Source of the DNA: Verrucomicrobiota bacterium | Lineage (GTDB): Bacteria > Verrucomicrobiota > Kiritimatiellia > SS1-B-03-39 > UBA6053 | DNA length: 64,000 nucleotides | NCBI GenBank assembly: GCA_020831625.1 | Contig: JAFIGD010000011.1 | Location: forward strand, 55,654 to 119,653 | Direction: 5' to 3' | Shown: one piece after another, positions 41,578 to 50,340 of the stretch | How positions within the stretch are numbered: position 1 is the first letter of the stretch | Layout of the letters: every line of letters starts with the position of its first letter | The notes under the pieces: model-generated | Told to the model about the DNA's origin: nothing | Databases searched by the model: none | What the model saw: the letters and a program-made list of their open reading frames with translations, nothing else | Translations under genes and position numbers: made by a program

Positions 41578-43085
41578 CGGCCCAGCCCCTGAAGTCCGTA
41601 GGCGGTGTGGTTCCAGCGGAGTTCGTTGCGGAAGGCGCGGAGATCGGTTTTGGCGTCGATCACCAGGCATTCGATACCGGCCATGCGGGCGAAGCTTTCC
41701 AACTGGGCGGTGTTCACGGAGTAGGTGAAGCAGGTGTGGTGGGCACCGCCAGCGAGGATCCAGGCGGAGAGGCCGGTTTCGAAGTCGGGTTTGGATTCCC
41801 AGACGACGCGGGCCACGGGGAGTTTCGGCAGCGGTTCGGCGGGGGCGTGGGCGGTGACCTCGTGGACGAGCAGGCGGAAGCGGTTGCCCATATCGACGAG
41901 GGAGGCGTTGAGGGCGGGGCCGGGTTTGCCGTCGAAAACCAGCCGGACGGGATCGGCTTTGCCGCCGATGCCGAGGGGATGGATTTCGCAGGAGGGTTTC
42001 GCGTCGGCGATGGAGGGGCAGATTTCCAGCATGTGTGCGCCGAGAACAAGGGGACGTTCGGGAGACATGTGGTAGGTGTAGTCTTCCATGAAAGAGGTGC
42101 CGCGGTCATGGCCGCTGGCCATGAGTTTGATCATGCGGACGAGGGCGGCGTGTTTCCAGTCGCCCTCGGCTCCGAAACCGTAGCCTTCGGCCATGAGCCG
42201 CTGAACGGGGAGGCCGGGAAGCTGTTCGAGTCCGTGGAGATCCTCAAAGGTGTCGGTGAACGCGGTGAATCCGCCCTCTTCCAGGAAAGCGCGGAGACCG
42301 GCCTCGATGCGGGCGGCGGTTTGCAGGGAGACCTCGGATGCGCCGCCTTTTTGCAGGGCGGGGGCGAGGGTATAGCTCTGGTTGTATTCCTCGCAAAGGG
42401 CGGCGACCTCCTGCGGGGTGACGGCGTCGATGCGCTCCGCGAGGTCGCCGATTCCGTGGGTGTTCACGGAAAAGCCGAAGACGGATTCGGCCTCGACTTT
42501 ATCGCCTTCGGTCACGGCCACCTGGCGCATGTTGTCGCCGAAGCGGACGATTTTGGTCTGGCGCAGGTGGTGCCAGGCGGCGGCGACGCGGGACCAGGCC
42601 GCGAGGCGCCCGCGGGTGGTTTGGTCTTGCCAATGGCCGACAATGACATCGCGTTCGATGCCGAGGCGCGTGCAGATGAAGCCGAATTCGCGGTCGCCGT
42701 GGGCGGACTGATGGAGGTTCATGTAATCCATGTCAATCGAGGACCAGGGCAGAGCGGCTCCGTACTGGGTGTGCAGATGGCAGAACGGCTTTTTGAGATG
42801 ATTCAGGCCGGAAATCCACATTTTCGCGGGGGAAAAGGTGTGCATCCAGAAGATGAGACCGGCGCAGGCGGGATCCTGATCGGCGTCGCCGCAGACGGCC
42901 CGGATTTCCTCGGGGCGGGTGACGACGGGTTTGCAGACGATGCGGACCGGCTGGTCTTCGTTGGCGTCCAGCGCGGCGGCGATTTCCTGTGCATGGGCGG
43001 AGACCTCCTGCAGGGGGCCGGGGCCGTAGAGATGCTGGCTGCCGGTAACGAACCAGATTTCGAGGGATTCAAAAGGATTTTTCAT
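41574..43085 (-). CDS. araA: L-arabinose isomerase
   Basis: 503 residues. It starts [27 protein letters not shown], has the conserved [16 protein letters not shown] and [22 protein letters not shown], and the metal ligands in [12 protein letters not shown] and later Glu/His positions. It isomerises L-arabinose to L-ribulose. Its start overlaps the araB stop and its stop overlaps the araD start, each by four bases, so the three genes are translationally coupled. Confidence 0.97.
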   Translation of the reverse strand: MKNPFESLEIWFVTGSQHLYGPGPLQEVSAHAQEIAAALDANEDQPVRIVCKPVVTRPEEIRAVCGDADQDPACAGLIFWMHTFSPAKMWISGLNHLKKPFCHLHTQYGAALPWSSIDMDYMNLHQSAHGDREFGFICTRLGIERDVIVGHWQDQTTRGRLAAWSRVAAAWHHLRQTKIVRFGDNMRQVAVTEGDKVEAESVFGFSVNTHGIGDLAERIDAVTPQEVAALCEEYNQSYTLAPALQKGGASEVSLQTAARIEAGLRAFLEEGGFTAFTDTFEDLHGLEQLPGLPVQRLMAEGYGFGAEGDWKHAALVRMIKLMASGHDRGTSFMEDYTYHMSPERPLVLGAHMLEICPSIADAKPSCEIHPLGIGGKADPVRLVFDGKPGPALNASLVDMGNRFRLLVHEVTAHAPAEPLPKLPVARVVWESKPDFETGLSAWILAGGAHHTCFTYSVNTAQLESFARMAGIECLVIDAKTDLRAFRNELRWNHTAYGLQGLGR

Positions 43086-44764
43086 GATACGGAGTGGGTG
43101 GAGTCTTTGAGGTCGAGGAGGTCTTTCATGACCCGGGAGAGATCGGCGGAGGGATTCACCCCGCCAAAGGCGTCATGGACCTGCAGGTAGAGTTTGTAGA
43201 GTTGATTGTAGGTTTGGTGCCGTTCGGGATCTGGACGGTAGACGGTGTCACCCAGAGAGGTCATGGTGTCGCAGGCTTCGGCGAGGGTGGCGTGTCCGCC
43301 GTTTTCGGGTCCGGCGAGGACGGCGGCGGCCACGGCGGCGCCCAGAGCGCAGGTCTGATTGGAGGATGAGACCGCCATTTCGCGTCCGGTGATGTCGGCG
43401 TAGGTATGCATGAGGAAGGCGTTTTTCCCGGCGATGCCTCCGGCGCAGACAATGCGTTCGGAGTGAACCCCGCCGGAATCGAGGCGTTCGAGGATGGCTC
43501 TGGCGCCGAAGGCGCTGGCTTCGATCAGGGCGCGGTAGATTTCCGCGCGGGAGGTGTGCAGGGTTTGCCCCAGGATGAGTCCGGTGAGGCGCTGGTCGAC
43601 GAGAATGGTGCGGTTGCCGTTGTTCCAGTCCAGGGCGAGCAGCCCGGTGGCGCCGGGGGGGAGTTCCTGAATTTCGCGGGTGAGATCGGCATGAAGACCG
43701 CCTTCGCCTTCGCAAACGCCTTCGACCCACCATTTGAACAGATCGCCGACGGCGGATTGCCCGGCTTCGACTCCGAAGTATCCGGGAAGGATCGAGCCGC
43801 GCGCGATGCCGCAGATGCCCTGAATGACGGGGGCTTCGTTTTCGGCGGGCAGGACGGCGCAGTCGCAGGAGGAGGTGCCGATGACTTTGACGAGGGTGCC
43901 TTCCTGAATGCCGCAGCCCACGGCGCCGTAGTGGACGTCGAATTCGCCCATGGCCACGGGAATGCCGGCGGGGATGCCGAGCCGTTCGGCCCATTCGGGA
44001 CAAAGCTGTCCGGCGGGGAAGGAGATGTCGAAAACCTCGCCGTACAGGCGGTCGCGCAGTTGGGCAAGTTCAGGGGCAAGTTGGGTTAAGAATTCTTTAT
44101 CGGGCAATCCGCCCCAGCTTTGATCAAAGAGCGCTTTATGCCCGGCGGCGCAGGCGCAGCGTTTCACGTCTTTGGGACGGTTGATGCCGCAGAGCAGGGC
44201 GGGAACCCAGTCCGCGAGTTCCACCCAGGAGTGGGCGGCCTGGAAGACGGCGGGATCGACCTTGAGACAATGCCAGATTTTGCTCCACCACCATTCGGAG
44301 GAATAGACGTTGCCGGACTGCGCCAGCATGCGGGGGCGTTCGCGGCGGCCGAGGTCGGTGATGGCGGCGGCCTCGGCGTGGCTGGTGTGGTCTTTCCAGA
44401 GCCAGCACTGGGCGTTGAGGTTGCCTTTGAAATCCGGTTGGAAGGCCAGGGGCGTGTTTGAGGCGTCGACGGGGATGGGGCTGGAGCCGGTGGTGTCGAC
44501 TCCGATGCCGACGACCTGCGAGGGGTCGAAATCCGGATGGGACGCGCGGGCGTCCTCAACAGCCAGCTTCACCGATTGTTCCAGGCCCTCCACGTAATCA
44601 TACGGGGACTGGCGCGCGAGCAGGTGGTCCTTGGGATCGAGCAGAACGCCCTGCTGTCCGCGTTGGTAGTTGTAAATTCCGGTGCCTGTTTCTTTGCCGT
44701 CTTTACAGCGAACCAGAAGGGCCCGGACCGAATTCGTTCCGTAGTCAATGCCGAGTGTGTACAT
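43082..44764 (-). CDS. araB: Ribulokinase
   Basis: 560 residues of the FGGY carbohydrate kinase family. It begins [17 protein letters not shown] (phosphate-binding loop 1) and has [16 protein letters not shown], the ribulokinase-type [14 protein letters not shown] and the C-terminal FGGY signature [23 protein letters not shown]. It phosphorylates L-ribulose. ATG 44764 is preferred over an in-frame TTG at 44779. Operator-like palindromes lie between it and the divergent regulator. Confidence 0.96.
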   Translation of the reverse strand: MYTLGIDYGTNSVRALLVRCKDGKETGTGIYNYQRGQQGVLLDPKDHLLARQSPYDYVEGLEQSVKLAVEDARASHPDFDPSQVVGIGVDTTGSSPIPVDASNTPLAFQPDFKGNLNAQCWLWKDHTSHAEAAAITDLGRRERPRMLAQSGNVYSSEWWWSKIWHCLKVDPAVFQAAHSWVELADWVPALLCGINRPKDVKRCACAAGHKALFDQSWGGLPDKEFLTQLAPELAQLRDRLYGEVFDISFPAGQLCPEWAERLGIPAGIPVAMGEFDVHYGAVGCGIQEGTLVKVIGTSSCDCAVLPAENEAPVIQGICGIARGSILPGYFGVEAGQSAVGDLFKWWVEGVCEGEGGLHADLTREIQELPPGATGLLALDWNNGNRTILVDQRLTGLILGQTLHTSRAEIYRALIEASAFGARAILERLDSGGVHSERIVCAGGIAGKNAFLMHTYADITGREMAVSSSNQTCALGAAVAAAVLAGPENGGHATLAEACDTMTSLGDTVYRPDPERHQTYNQLYKLYLQVHDAFGGVNPSADLSRVMKDLLDLKDSTHSVS

Positions 44765-44775
44765 AAGGAGCACAT

Positions 44776-44790
44776 ACAATCACAGATTGT
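44776..44790. promoter_or_regulatory. Operator candidate 1 between araB and the LacI-type gene
   Basis: Perfect inverted repeat ACAATC-ACA-GATTGT, 12 bases upstream of the araB ATG. Confidence 0.5.
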
Positions 44791-44813
44791 TCTTGATCGG
44801 AAGGCGAAAGAAG

Positions 44814-44826
44814 CTTTACAGTAAAG
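44814..44826. promoter_or_regulatory. Operator candidate 2 between araB and the LacI-type gene
   Basis: Perfect inverted repeat CTTTAC-A-GTAAAG just upstream of the regulator's TTG start. LacI-family sites of the TTTAC/GTAAA type are familiar. Binding would suit control of both divergent transcripts. Confidence 0.5.
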
Positions 44827-44829
44827 TGC

Positions 44830-45876
44830 TTGAAAAACGCGCGTCCCACTTTGAAAGACATTGCCCGGAAAGCGGGGGTATCCGTGAATGCGGTTTCGCT
44901 GGCGTTGCGGTCGAGTCCGGAGGTGTCGAAGTCGACGCGGGAGCGGATTCAGGGTCTGGCCCGCGAGATGGGGTATCAGCGGAATCCGGCCACCAGTGAG
45001 TTGATGCGGCAGATGCGTTTGCGGGGGCATCATCAGCGGGGCGCGACGTTCGCAGTGGTGAACGGGCATGAGGATCGACATGCGTTCACGCGGCATCCCA
45101 CGATTCCGGCGTATCTCCGGGGAATTGAGCGGCGGGCGGAGGCGGGCGGGTATGGTCTGGATCGGTTCTGGATGCATCAGGAGGATCTACGGTATGAGCG
45201 CTGGCGGACGATTTTTGAGCACCGGAATATCCGCGGGCTGCTGATTGTCGGGTTAATGCGCACCAACCGGTTGCCGGAAGTCTTTCAGCGGATTTGTCAG
45301 TCGTATCCCTGTGTGGTGACGGGGGTGCGGACGGAATCGCCGGCCTTGTCGTTTTCCTCGGTGGATCATCACGCGGTGACCCTGCTGGCGGTGCGGGAGG
45401 TGCTGGCCAGCGGGTACCGCCGTCCAGGGCTTGTTCTGGATCAGGAGCTGGATGATTTGGTGATGGGGCGTTTCAGTTCCGGATACCGGCTGGGACAGGA
45501 AGCGCTGCCGGTGCGGCAACGGTTGCCGGTGTACAACCGGCATGAAACTGCCGATGAGCCTCCGGAGTCTTTTCGCGGGTGGATGACGAAACACCGGCCG
45601 GACGTGATTTTGACGCTGTTCAACCGCACGCGGCGCTGGGTGGAGGCCCTGCGGCTGCCGCAGCCGGGCTGGGTGCAACTGGAACTTCGGCCGGGTCAGG
45701 AGGACTGGGCGGGGATGAATCAGCACAACGATCTGGTGGGGGAGTCGGCGTTCGACATGCTGGTCAGCGCGCTGTTGAACGGGGAGACCGGGGTGCCGCC
45801 TTTTGCAAAGGGGATGATGATTTCGCCCACATGGCGGGACGGCGCTTCGCTGCCGGACGCCCGCCGCGGATCGTGA
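44830..45876 (+). CDS. LacI-family transcriptional regulator of arabinose genes
   Basis: 348 residues from a TTG start. The N-terminal LacI helix-turn-helix is RPTLKDIARKAGVSVNAVSLALRSSPEVSKSTRERI with the hinge EMGYQRNP. The ligand-binding half (about 60-348) shows NIRGLLIVGL, SFSSVDHHAVTLLAVREVLASGYRRPGLV and VGESAFDMLVSAL. By position it should control araBAD, acting as an AraR-like sensor of arabinose or a derivative. The last codons and the TGA are built from a dispersed repeat (45864 onward). Confidence 0.87.
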   Translation: MKNARPTLKDIARKAGVSVNAVSLALRSSPEVSKSTRERIQGLAREMGYQRNPATSELMRQMRLRGHHQRGATFAVVNGHEDRHAFTRHPTIPAYLRGIERRAEAGGYGLDRFWMHQEDLRYERWRTIFEHRNIRGLLIVGLMRTNRLPEVFQRICQSYPCVVTGVRTESPALSFSSVDHHAVTLLAVREVLASGYRRPGLVLDQELDDLVMGRFSSGYRLGQEALPVRQRLPVYNRHETADEPPESFRGWMTKHRPDVILTLFNRTRRWVEALRLPQPGWVQLELRPGQEDWAGMNQHNDLVGESAFDMLVSALLNGETGVPPFAKGMMISPTWRDGASLPDARRGS

Positions 45877-46080
45877 CGGCTTTGGGGCAGGGTGGAGGGA
45901 AGACCACGGATGAATGAAGGAAGGAAACCCTGCAAATGGCCTTGCCGTCCCGCGAATGAATATGGAGGAGTCCAAAACGGACGTGTGCGCCGAAGCCGGA
46001 GGCGTAGGAGCATGGCTTGCGCCGGACAACGGATGTTGCTTCATAATCCTAATCCTAATCTTAATCCTAATCCTAATCCT
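45864..46080 (+). repeat. Dispersed repeat region after lacI-type gene, with TAATCN run
   Basis: Begins with the phrase CGGATCGTGACGGCTTTG that recurs at 46198, 62502 and 62557. It continues with the CCGTCCCGCGAATGAATATG segment shared with 31555-31640, and ends in TAATCC/TAATCT hexamers (46044-46080). No gene is supported. Confidence 0.75.
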
Positions 46081-46087
46081 CCCCACT

Positions 46088-46184
46088 GCACTCCACGAGC
46101 AAGCTCGTGGAGCGCTTTTTTATTTTTTTGGCGGGCGGTTCGTGGAATGAGATGATTGCGCTTCCCGAGCAAGCTCGGAGAGCG
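46088..46184 (+). repeat. Partial hairpin REP-like unit (B and C only), copy 5
   Basis: B (46088-46115) is a perfect stem in which CTCCA before the core pairs with TGGAG after it; T runs follow at 46116-46129. C (46158-46184) has CGCTTCC / GAGAGCG in place of the usual GCGCCCT / AGGGCGC. Orientation is plus, as for the upstream regulator gene. Confidence 0.85.
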
Positions 46185-46290
46185 TGGAAGAGACCCCGGA
46201 TCGTGACTGCTTTGAGGCTGGGTGAGGTGAATACCCCGGATAATGTTATTTTTCCCTTGCCATAGAAGATGACATTTTTAAGAAAAAAGT

Positions 46291-47310
46291 ATGATTGCAC
46301 ATACCCTATACCCTCGCTTGTCTCGTTCGTCCCGTGTACGCACCGGTTTGACCGCAGTTCGTTTTTTGACGTTGGCTCTATTGGTGAGTTTGAGTGCCGG
46401 GTGCGGCGGCGGGGGGAGTAGCGCGGAGGCTCCAATCCGGGTGCGGGATATGCAACAGGGTCTTGAACCCGGGGAATTCGAGTTGACGTTCAGCGGACAG
46501 GTGGAAACTGCGGGTCCGGCTCAAGCGGACCGTGAGCCGGCGGAATTTTTCCCTCAGAATATCACCCAGACCCGGGAGCGCAATGACGGCATGGGGGGGC
46601 GGGAGGCGGTGGCGACCTCAAACGCGACCGGGCCTTACCGCCTGCAGCTTTGGCAGGAGATCCGCCGGGGGGACGGGGAACCGGAAACCGGACGGGTCTG
46701 GATTCAGCTTCCTCCGGACGCCCGGGCGGGAACCACATACACGCTGCATGACGCGGCCAGAGCCCGGAACGGAGAAGCGTACGGCGGAGTGGTCGGCGCC
46801 GGCCACGGGTGGTCCATCAACCGACAATTGGAAGGCTGGGTTCGGATCGGGGAAATCGGCCCGCATCTCACCGCCTCTTTTCACATCCACAACAGTGTGG
46901 AGTCGGAATCGGAACACCGGGCGGATATTTCCGGACGCGTGAACCGGCTGCCGTTCCGTCCCCGCACGGAAGCGAAATTCAAATTAACCACCGAAGATGA
47001 AACCCTTGAAGACGTCAGCGGCGTGATCCGCCAGGACCGTCCCGACCGTTACACGGTGATTGTCCCCCGGCGTTTCGGTTTCGAGTTTGACGGACCGCCT
47101 CAGGCCGGGACGTATCGGTTCGGAACCCGTCGGGGACCGGGGGTTGTGGATTTGACAATTGATGACCATCGGTTTGATGAAGTCGAAGGTCAGCTCGAAC
47201 TCCGGGAGGAGGACGGATTTTTCCATGTGACCTATTCGGCCACGACCCGGGGCCAGTCGCGTGTCACCCTGGAGGGCACCCTGGAACACATGCCACTTTC
47301 CGAGCACTGA
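46291..47310 (+). CDS. Hypothetical lipoprotein
   Basis: 339 residues. A basic region and hydrophobic segment (about 24-40) end in the lipobox LSAGC, so the mature lipoprotein begins at about Cys41 with a Gly/Ser-rich linker. The rest has beta-rich repeats of EFELTFSGQVE, RVWIQLPPDARAGTTYTLHDA and ADISGRVNRLPFRPRTEAKFKLTTEDETLEDVSGVI type, with no known family. It probably sits in the outer membrane facing the periplasm. No partner is evident. The start is uncertain: no good ribosome site is seen and a later Met would shorten the signal. Confidence 0.6.
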   Translation: MIAHTLYPRLSRSSRVRTGLTAVRFLTLALLVSLSAGCGGGGSSAEAPIRVRDMQQGLEPGEFELTFSGQVETAGPAQADREPAEFFPQNITQTRERNDGMGGREAVATSNATGPYRLQLWQEIRRGDGEPETGRVWIQLPPDARAGTTYTLHDAARARNGEAYGGVVGAGHGWSINRQLEGWVRIGEIGPHLTASFHIHNSVESESEHRADISGRVNRLPFRPRTEAKFKLTTEDETLEDVSGVIRQDRPDRYTVIVPRRFGFEFDGPPQAGTYRFGTRRGPGVVDLTIDDHRFDEVEGQLELREEDGFFHVTYSATTRGQSRVTLEGTLEHMPLSEH

Positions 47311-47358
47311 ATTTGACGGGAAGTTGTAAGGTAATAGAGCTCATGTCGTTTTGTCTAC

Positions 47359-48147
47359 ATGAGCTTATGGTCAAGTTTCTTTATAACCTTGCTTCCCGCC
47401 GTTATCGTGCAGTTCTTGCTGTGGCGTCACGCCATGAAAACCGCCAATGCGGGCTGGGTGGATCTGGGGTGGACCCTGGGAATGGCGATCGGGGCGGTTG
47501 TGCTGTTGGCGGTTTTGCCGTTCGGTCCCCGGAGCGCGGCGGTTTTCGGGGTTGTGCTGTTTTGGTCGCTGCGGCTGGCTTCGCATATCTATTTTGACCG
47601 GCTCAAGGGCGATAAACCCGAGGATGGACGGTATACGGCCCTGCGGGAGCACTGGGGGGAGAAGGCCAAGGTCAATTTTTTCTTCTTTTTTGAGGGTCAG
47701 GCCTTTCTGTCGGCCTTGTTTTTGTTCCCGGCGACGGTTGTGGCCGGGCGTGGCGGGGCGTTTCCGGACTGGCGGGATGTTTTGGGGATTCTGATCGCCT
47801 TCGGGGCCGTGGCGGGTGAATCCCTGGCCGACCGTCAACTCGCGGCGTTCCGGCGGAATCCGGCGAATAAAGGTCGGGTGTGCCGGAACGGATTATGGCG
47901 CTATACACGGCATCCGAATTATTTCTTCGAATGGCTGCACTGGACTGCCTATTCTGTGTGGGCGATTGGGGCCGGGGGGTATTGGCTCACGTGGATCGGG
48001 CCGGTGCTGATGTATATTTTCCTGAGGTACGTGACGGGCGTTCCCCACACCGAGCGTCAGTCTTTAAAATCAAGAGGCGACGCGTACCGCCTTTATCAAC
48101 AAACCACGAATGTGTTTTTCCCATGGATACCACGAAACCCTTCCTAA
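47359..48147 (+). CDS. DUF1295 family membrane protein (steroid 5-alpha-reductase/ICMT-like)
   Basis: 262 residues with about six membrane segments. The C-terminal block GLWRYTRHPNYFFEWLHWTAYSVWAIGA and RYVTGVPHTERQSLKSRGDAYRLYQQTTNVFFPW is diagnostic for this family of putative lipid-modifying reductases/methyltransferases. It overlaps the CFA synthase gene by 25 bases, and DUF1295 genes often lie next to CFA synthase genes. A role in cyclopropane or other lipid modification is inferred. A stem-loop (47338-47365) covers its start codon. Confidence 0.87.
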   Translation: MSLWSSFFITLLPAVIVQFLLWRHAMKTANAGWVDLGWTLGMAIGAVVLLAVLPFGPRSAAVFGVVLFWSLRLASHIYFDRLKGDKPEDGRYTALREHWGEKAKVNFFFFFEGQAFLSALFLFPATVVAGRGGAFPDWRDVLGILIAFGAVAGESLADRQLAAFRRNPANKGRVCRNGLWRYTRHPNYFFEWLHWTAYSVWAIGAGGYWLTWIGPVLMYIFLRYVTGVPHTERQSLKSRGDAYRLYQQTTNVFFPWIPRNPS

Positions 48148-49355
48148 ACAGCCTGCCTGGTGATGACAGCCTCACCCTGTCGGAACGTGTTCTCGCCAAA
48201 GCCTTTTCGATGGCTCCCGGCGGTCAGATCGATGTGTGTTTCACATCCGGTCGCAGGATGCGTCTGGGAAAAGGAAGCGGAGAAATTGCCGATTTGGATT
48301 TCCTTCAGAAGGATGTCGCCCGGCGCATTGTTTTGGGCGGAGCGATGGGATTGGCGGAAACCTGGATGGAGGGGGGATGGACGACTTCGGATTTATCCAC
48401 ATTGTTGCGCATCCTGGCCCGCAGTCAGGCGGAAATGGGCCGCATCGCCCGGGGGGCTTCCAGAGTGTTGCAGGCCATGGACCACGCCGGTCACAGGCTG
48501 CGTGCCAACACCCGGGAAAACGCCCGGAAAAATATCCAGGCCCATTATGATCTAAGCAACGCATTGTATGAGACGTTTCTGGATCCTTCCCTGACTTACA
48601 GTTCGGCGATTTTTACCCGGCCCTGCGAGGATCTCCATGAGGCTCAGATGCGGAAAATCGACCGCTTGATTGATCAGTTGTCTCCCGGTCCAGATGACCA
48701 TGTTCTGGAAATCGGTAGCGGGTGGGGGGCCTGTGCAATCCGTTTGACGGAGCGGACGGGATGCCGGGTGACGAGTTTGACGCTTTCCACGGAACAGGCC
48801 GCCGAAGCCCGCCGCCGGGTGGTCGCAGCAGGTGTTGCCGACCGGGTGGAGATCCGCCTTCAGGATTACCGGGATGTGGAGGGGCTTTTCGACCATATCG
48901 TCAGTGTGGAGATGATCGAGGCGGTGGGACATGAATTTTTAACCGAATACATGCGGACGGTGAACGCCCGCCTGAAAACGGGCGGCCGCTTTGCCCTTCA
49001 GGCCATCACCATACCGAATGACCGCTATGCCTCATACCGGAAAAGTTGTGATTTTATTCGAAAACATATTTTCCCCGGGGGACATCTTCCGAGTCCTGAG
49101 CTGCTGTCTGACCTGTTTCAATCGCAGACGTCTCTCCGGGTTGTCGACGAGTTGGAATTCGGAAAAGATTATGCGGAAACATTGCGCCGCTGGCGTGACG
49201 CCTTTAAAACAAATCGTCAAACGGTTTCTGATTTGGGGTTCCCCGAAGATTTTTACCGCAAATGGCTTTATTATCTCGCTTACTGCGAAGCCGGGTTTGA
49301 TACGGATCTGATTCATGTCCGGCAGATCACCTGTCAAAAAACGGAATCCGTTTGA
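48123..49355 (+). CDS. cfa: Cyclopropane-fatty-acyl-phospholipid synthase family methyltransferase
   Basis: 410 residues. The central region NIQAHYDLSNALYETFLDPSLTYSSAIF is the family's lipid-binding/catalytic start. The SAM site is VLEIGSGWGACAIRL (about 198-212), and IVSVEMIEAVGHEFLTEY and FIRKHIFPGGHLPSP are conserved. It adds a methylene from SAM across unsaturated acyl chains of membrane phospholipid. ATG 48123 was chosen, as the longer frame runs through the upstream gene. The N-terminal 100 residues fit the helical cap of CFA synthases. Confidence 0.92.
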   Translation: MDTTKPFLNSLPGDDSLTLSERVLAKAFSMAPGGQIDVCFTSGRRMRLGKGSGEIADLDFLQKDVARRIVLGGAMGLAETWMEGGWTTSDLSTLLRILARSQAEMGRIARGASRVLQAMDHAGHRLRANTRENARKNIQAHYDLSNALYETFLDPSLTYSSAIFTRPCEDLHEAQMRKIDRLIDQLSPGPDDHVLEIGSGWGACAIRLTERTGCRVTSLTLSTEQAAEARRRVVAAGVADRVEIRLQDYRDVEGLFDHIVSVEMIEAVGHEFLTEYMRTVNARLKTGGRFALQAITIPNDRYASYRKSCDFIRKHIFPGGHLPSPELLSDLFQSQTSLRVVDELEFGKDYAETLRRWRDAFKTNRQTVSDLGFPEDFYRKWLYYLAYCEAGFDTDLIHVRQITCQKTESV

Positions 49356-49501
49356 TCTTTGCGGAGAATCCGCACCATCTCATGCCCAATGTATCTCACC
49401 CTCAATGTATCGTGTTTAGTGGATTAGACGGGTACGATTTTCCAGACACCCAAGAATTCTATGTTTTTTCCTGGCCGGTTATCCTAACCGCTCGCTTTTG
49501 C

Positions 49502-50323
49502 TCAGCGATAGGCCGCGAGGTAAGCCACCCAGGCGTCCATGCCTTCGTAGCGGGTTCTTTTCCGAAGCACGCCGTCTGAAGAACCGTGCGCATCGGACCA
49601 GCCTTCAAAATAGCTGTCGATCCGGCTGAACCCGGCTTCTGAAAGCAGATCGCGCAGTTCCGTGATCGACCAGAGGCGCCAGGTGTAGGAAAAGGCGCGG
49701 GTTTGCGGAACCAGATCCCGCCCTTTAAAGTGAATATGGCAGAGAATGGATTGATCGACCGCGTTAAACCTGGCCTGCTCCCAGAAATATTTGAAAGCGG
49801 GGTAGGGGGTGTCTTCGATGTCCCGGCCGGCGGGAATGCTTTTCTGTTCGGTCATGACCTTCTGGGCGTGGGGGCCTCCGAAGAGATCGAGCACAAAGAC
49901 GCCGTCATCGACAAGTCCGCTGTACACCGACCTGAAGTACTGAAGCAGGGTGGCGCGTTCCCGAAAGATCATGTAGGAAAAATTCAGGGCCGCGATCAGG
50001 TCCACCGCCGGTGTTGAGACATTCAAAACATTCTCCTCCAACAGGTGGACCCGTTCCCGGTCTGCCTCGGACAGCGTGGACAGGCGGTGTTTCCGGGCCC
50101 AGTTGAGGGTGGGGCGGTGAAGGTCAACGCCCCAGGCGAGACGCCGGGGATCCGAAGCAACCCAGTCCCGGGCGAGAAGCGCGGTGCCGCAAAAGTCCTC
50201 TCTCAGGGTCAGCGGCGCGCGCTTGGGACCGCTGCGGAATATTTTTTCAAAAAGCGCGATGTCGACATCGGTTCCCTGAACCGACGCCTCGTAGAGCACA
50301 TGGCGATCAACAGAACGTTTCAT
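49502..50323 (-). CDS. Class I SAM-dependent methyltransferase
   Basis: 273 residues. The sequence begins DRHVLYEASVQGTDVDIALFEKIFRS and has a modified SAM motif I (LREDFCGTALLARDWVASDPRR), then WGVDLHRPTLNWARKH, VDLIAALNFSYMIFRERATLLQYFRSVYSGLVDDGVFVLDLFGG. The FCGTA signature is typical of a group of uncharacterised methyltransferases. The target is unknown. It lies 17 bases downstream of bamA on the same... opposite end: it is transcribed on the minus strand and ends convergently with cfa. It starts 18 bases from the bamA stop and could be cotranscribed with it. Confidence 0.85.
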   Translation of the reverse strand: MKRSVDRHVLYEASVQGTDVDIALFEKIFRSGPKRAPLTLREDFCGTALLARDWVASDPRRLAWGVDLHRPTLNWARKHRLSTLSEADRERVHLLEENVLNVSTPAVDLIAALNFSYMIFRERATLLQYFRSVYSGLVDDGVFVLDLFGGPHAQKVMTEQKSIPAGRDIEDTPYPAFKYFWEQARFNAVDQSILCHIHFKGRDLVPQTRAFSYTWRLWSITELRDLLSEAGFSRIDSYFEGWSDAHGSSDGVLRKRTRYEGMDAWVAYLAAYR

Positions 50324-50340
50324 GGACTGGCGGGAGACGG

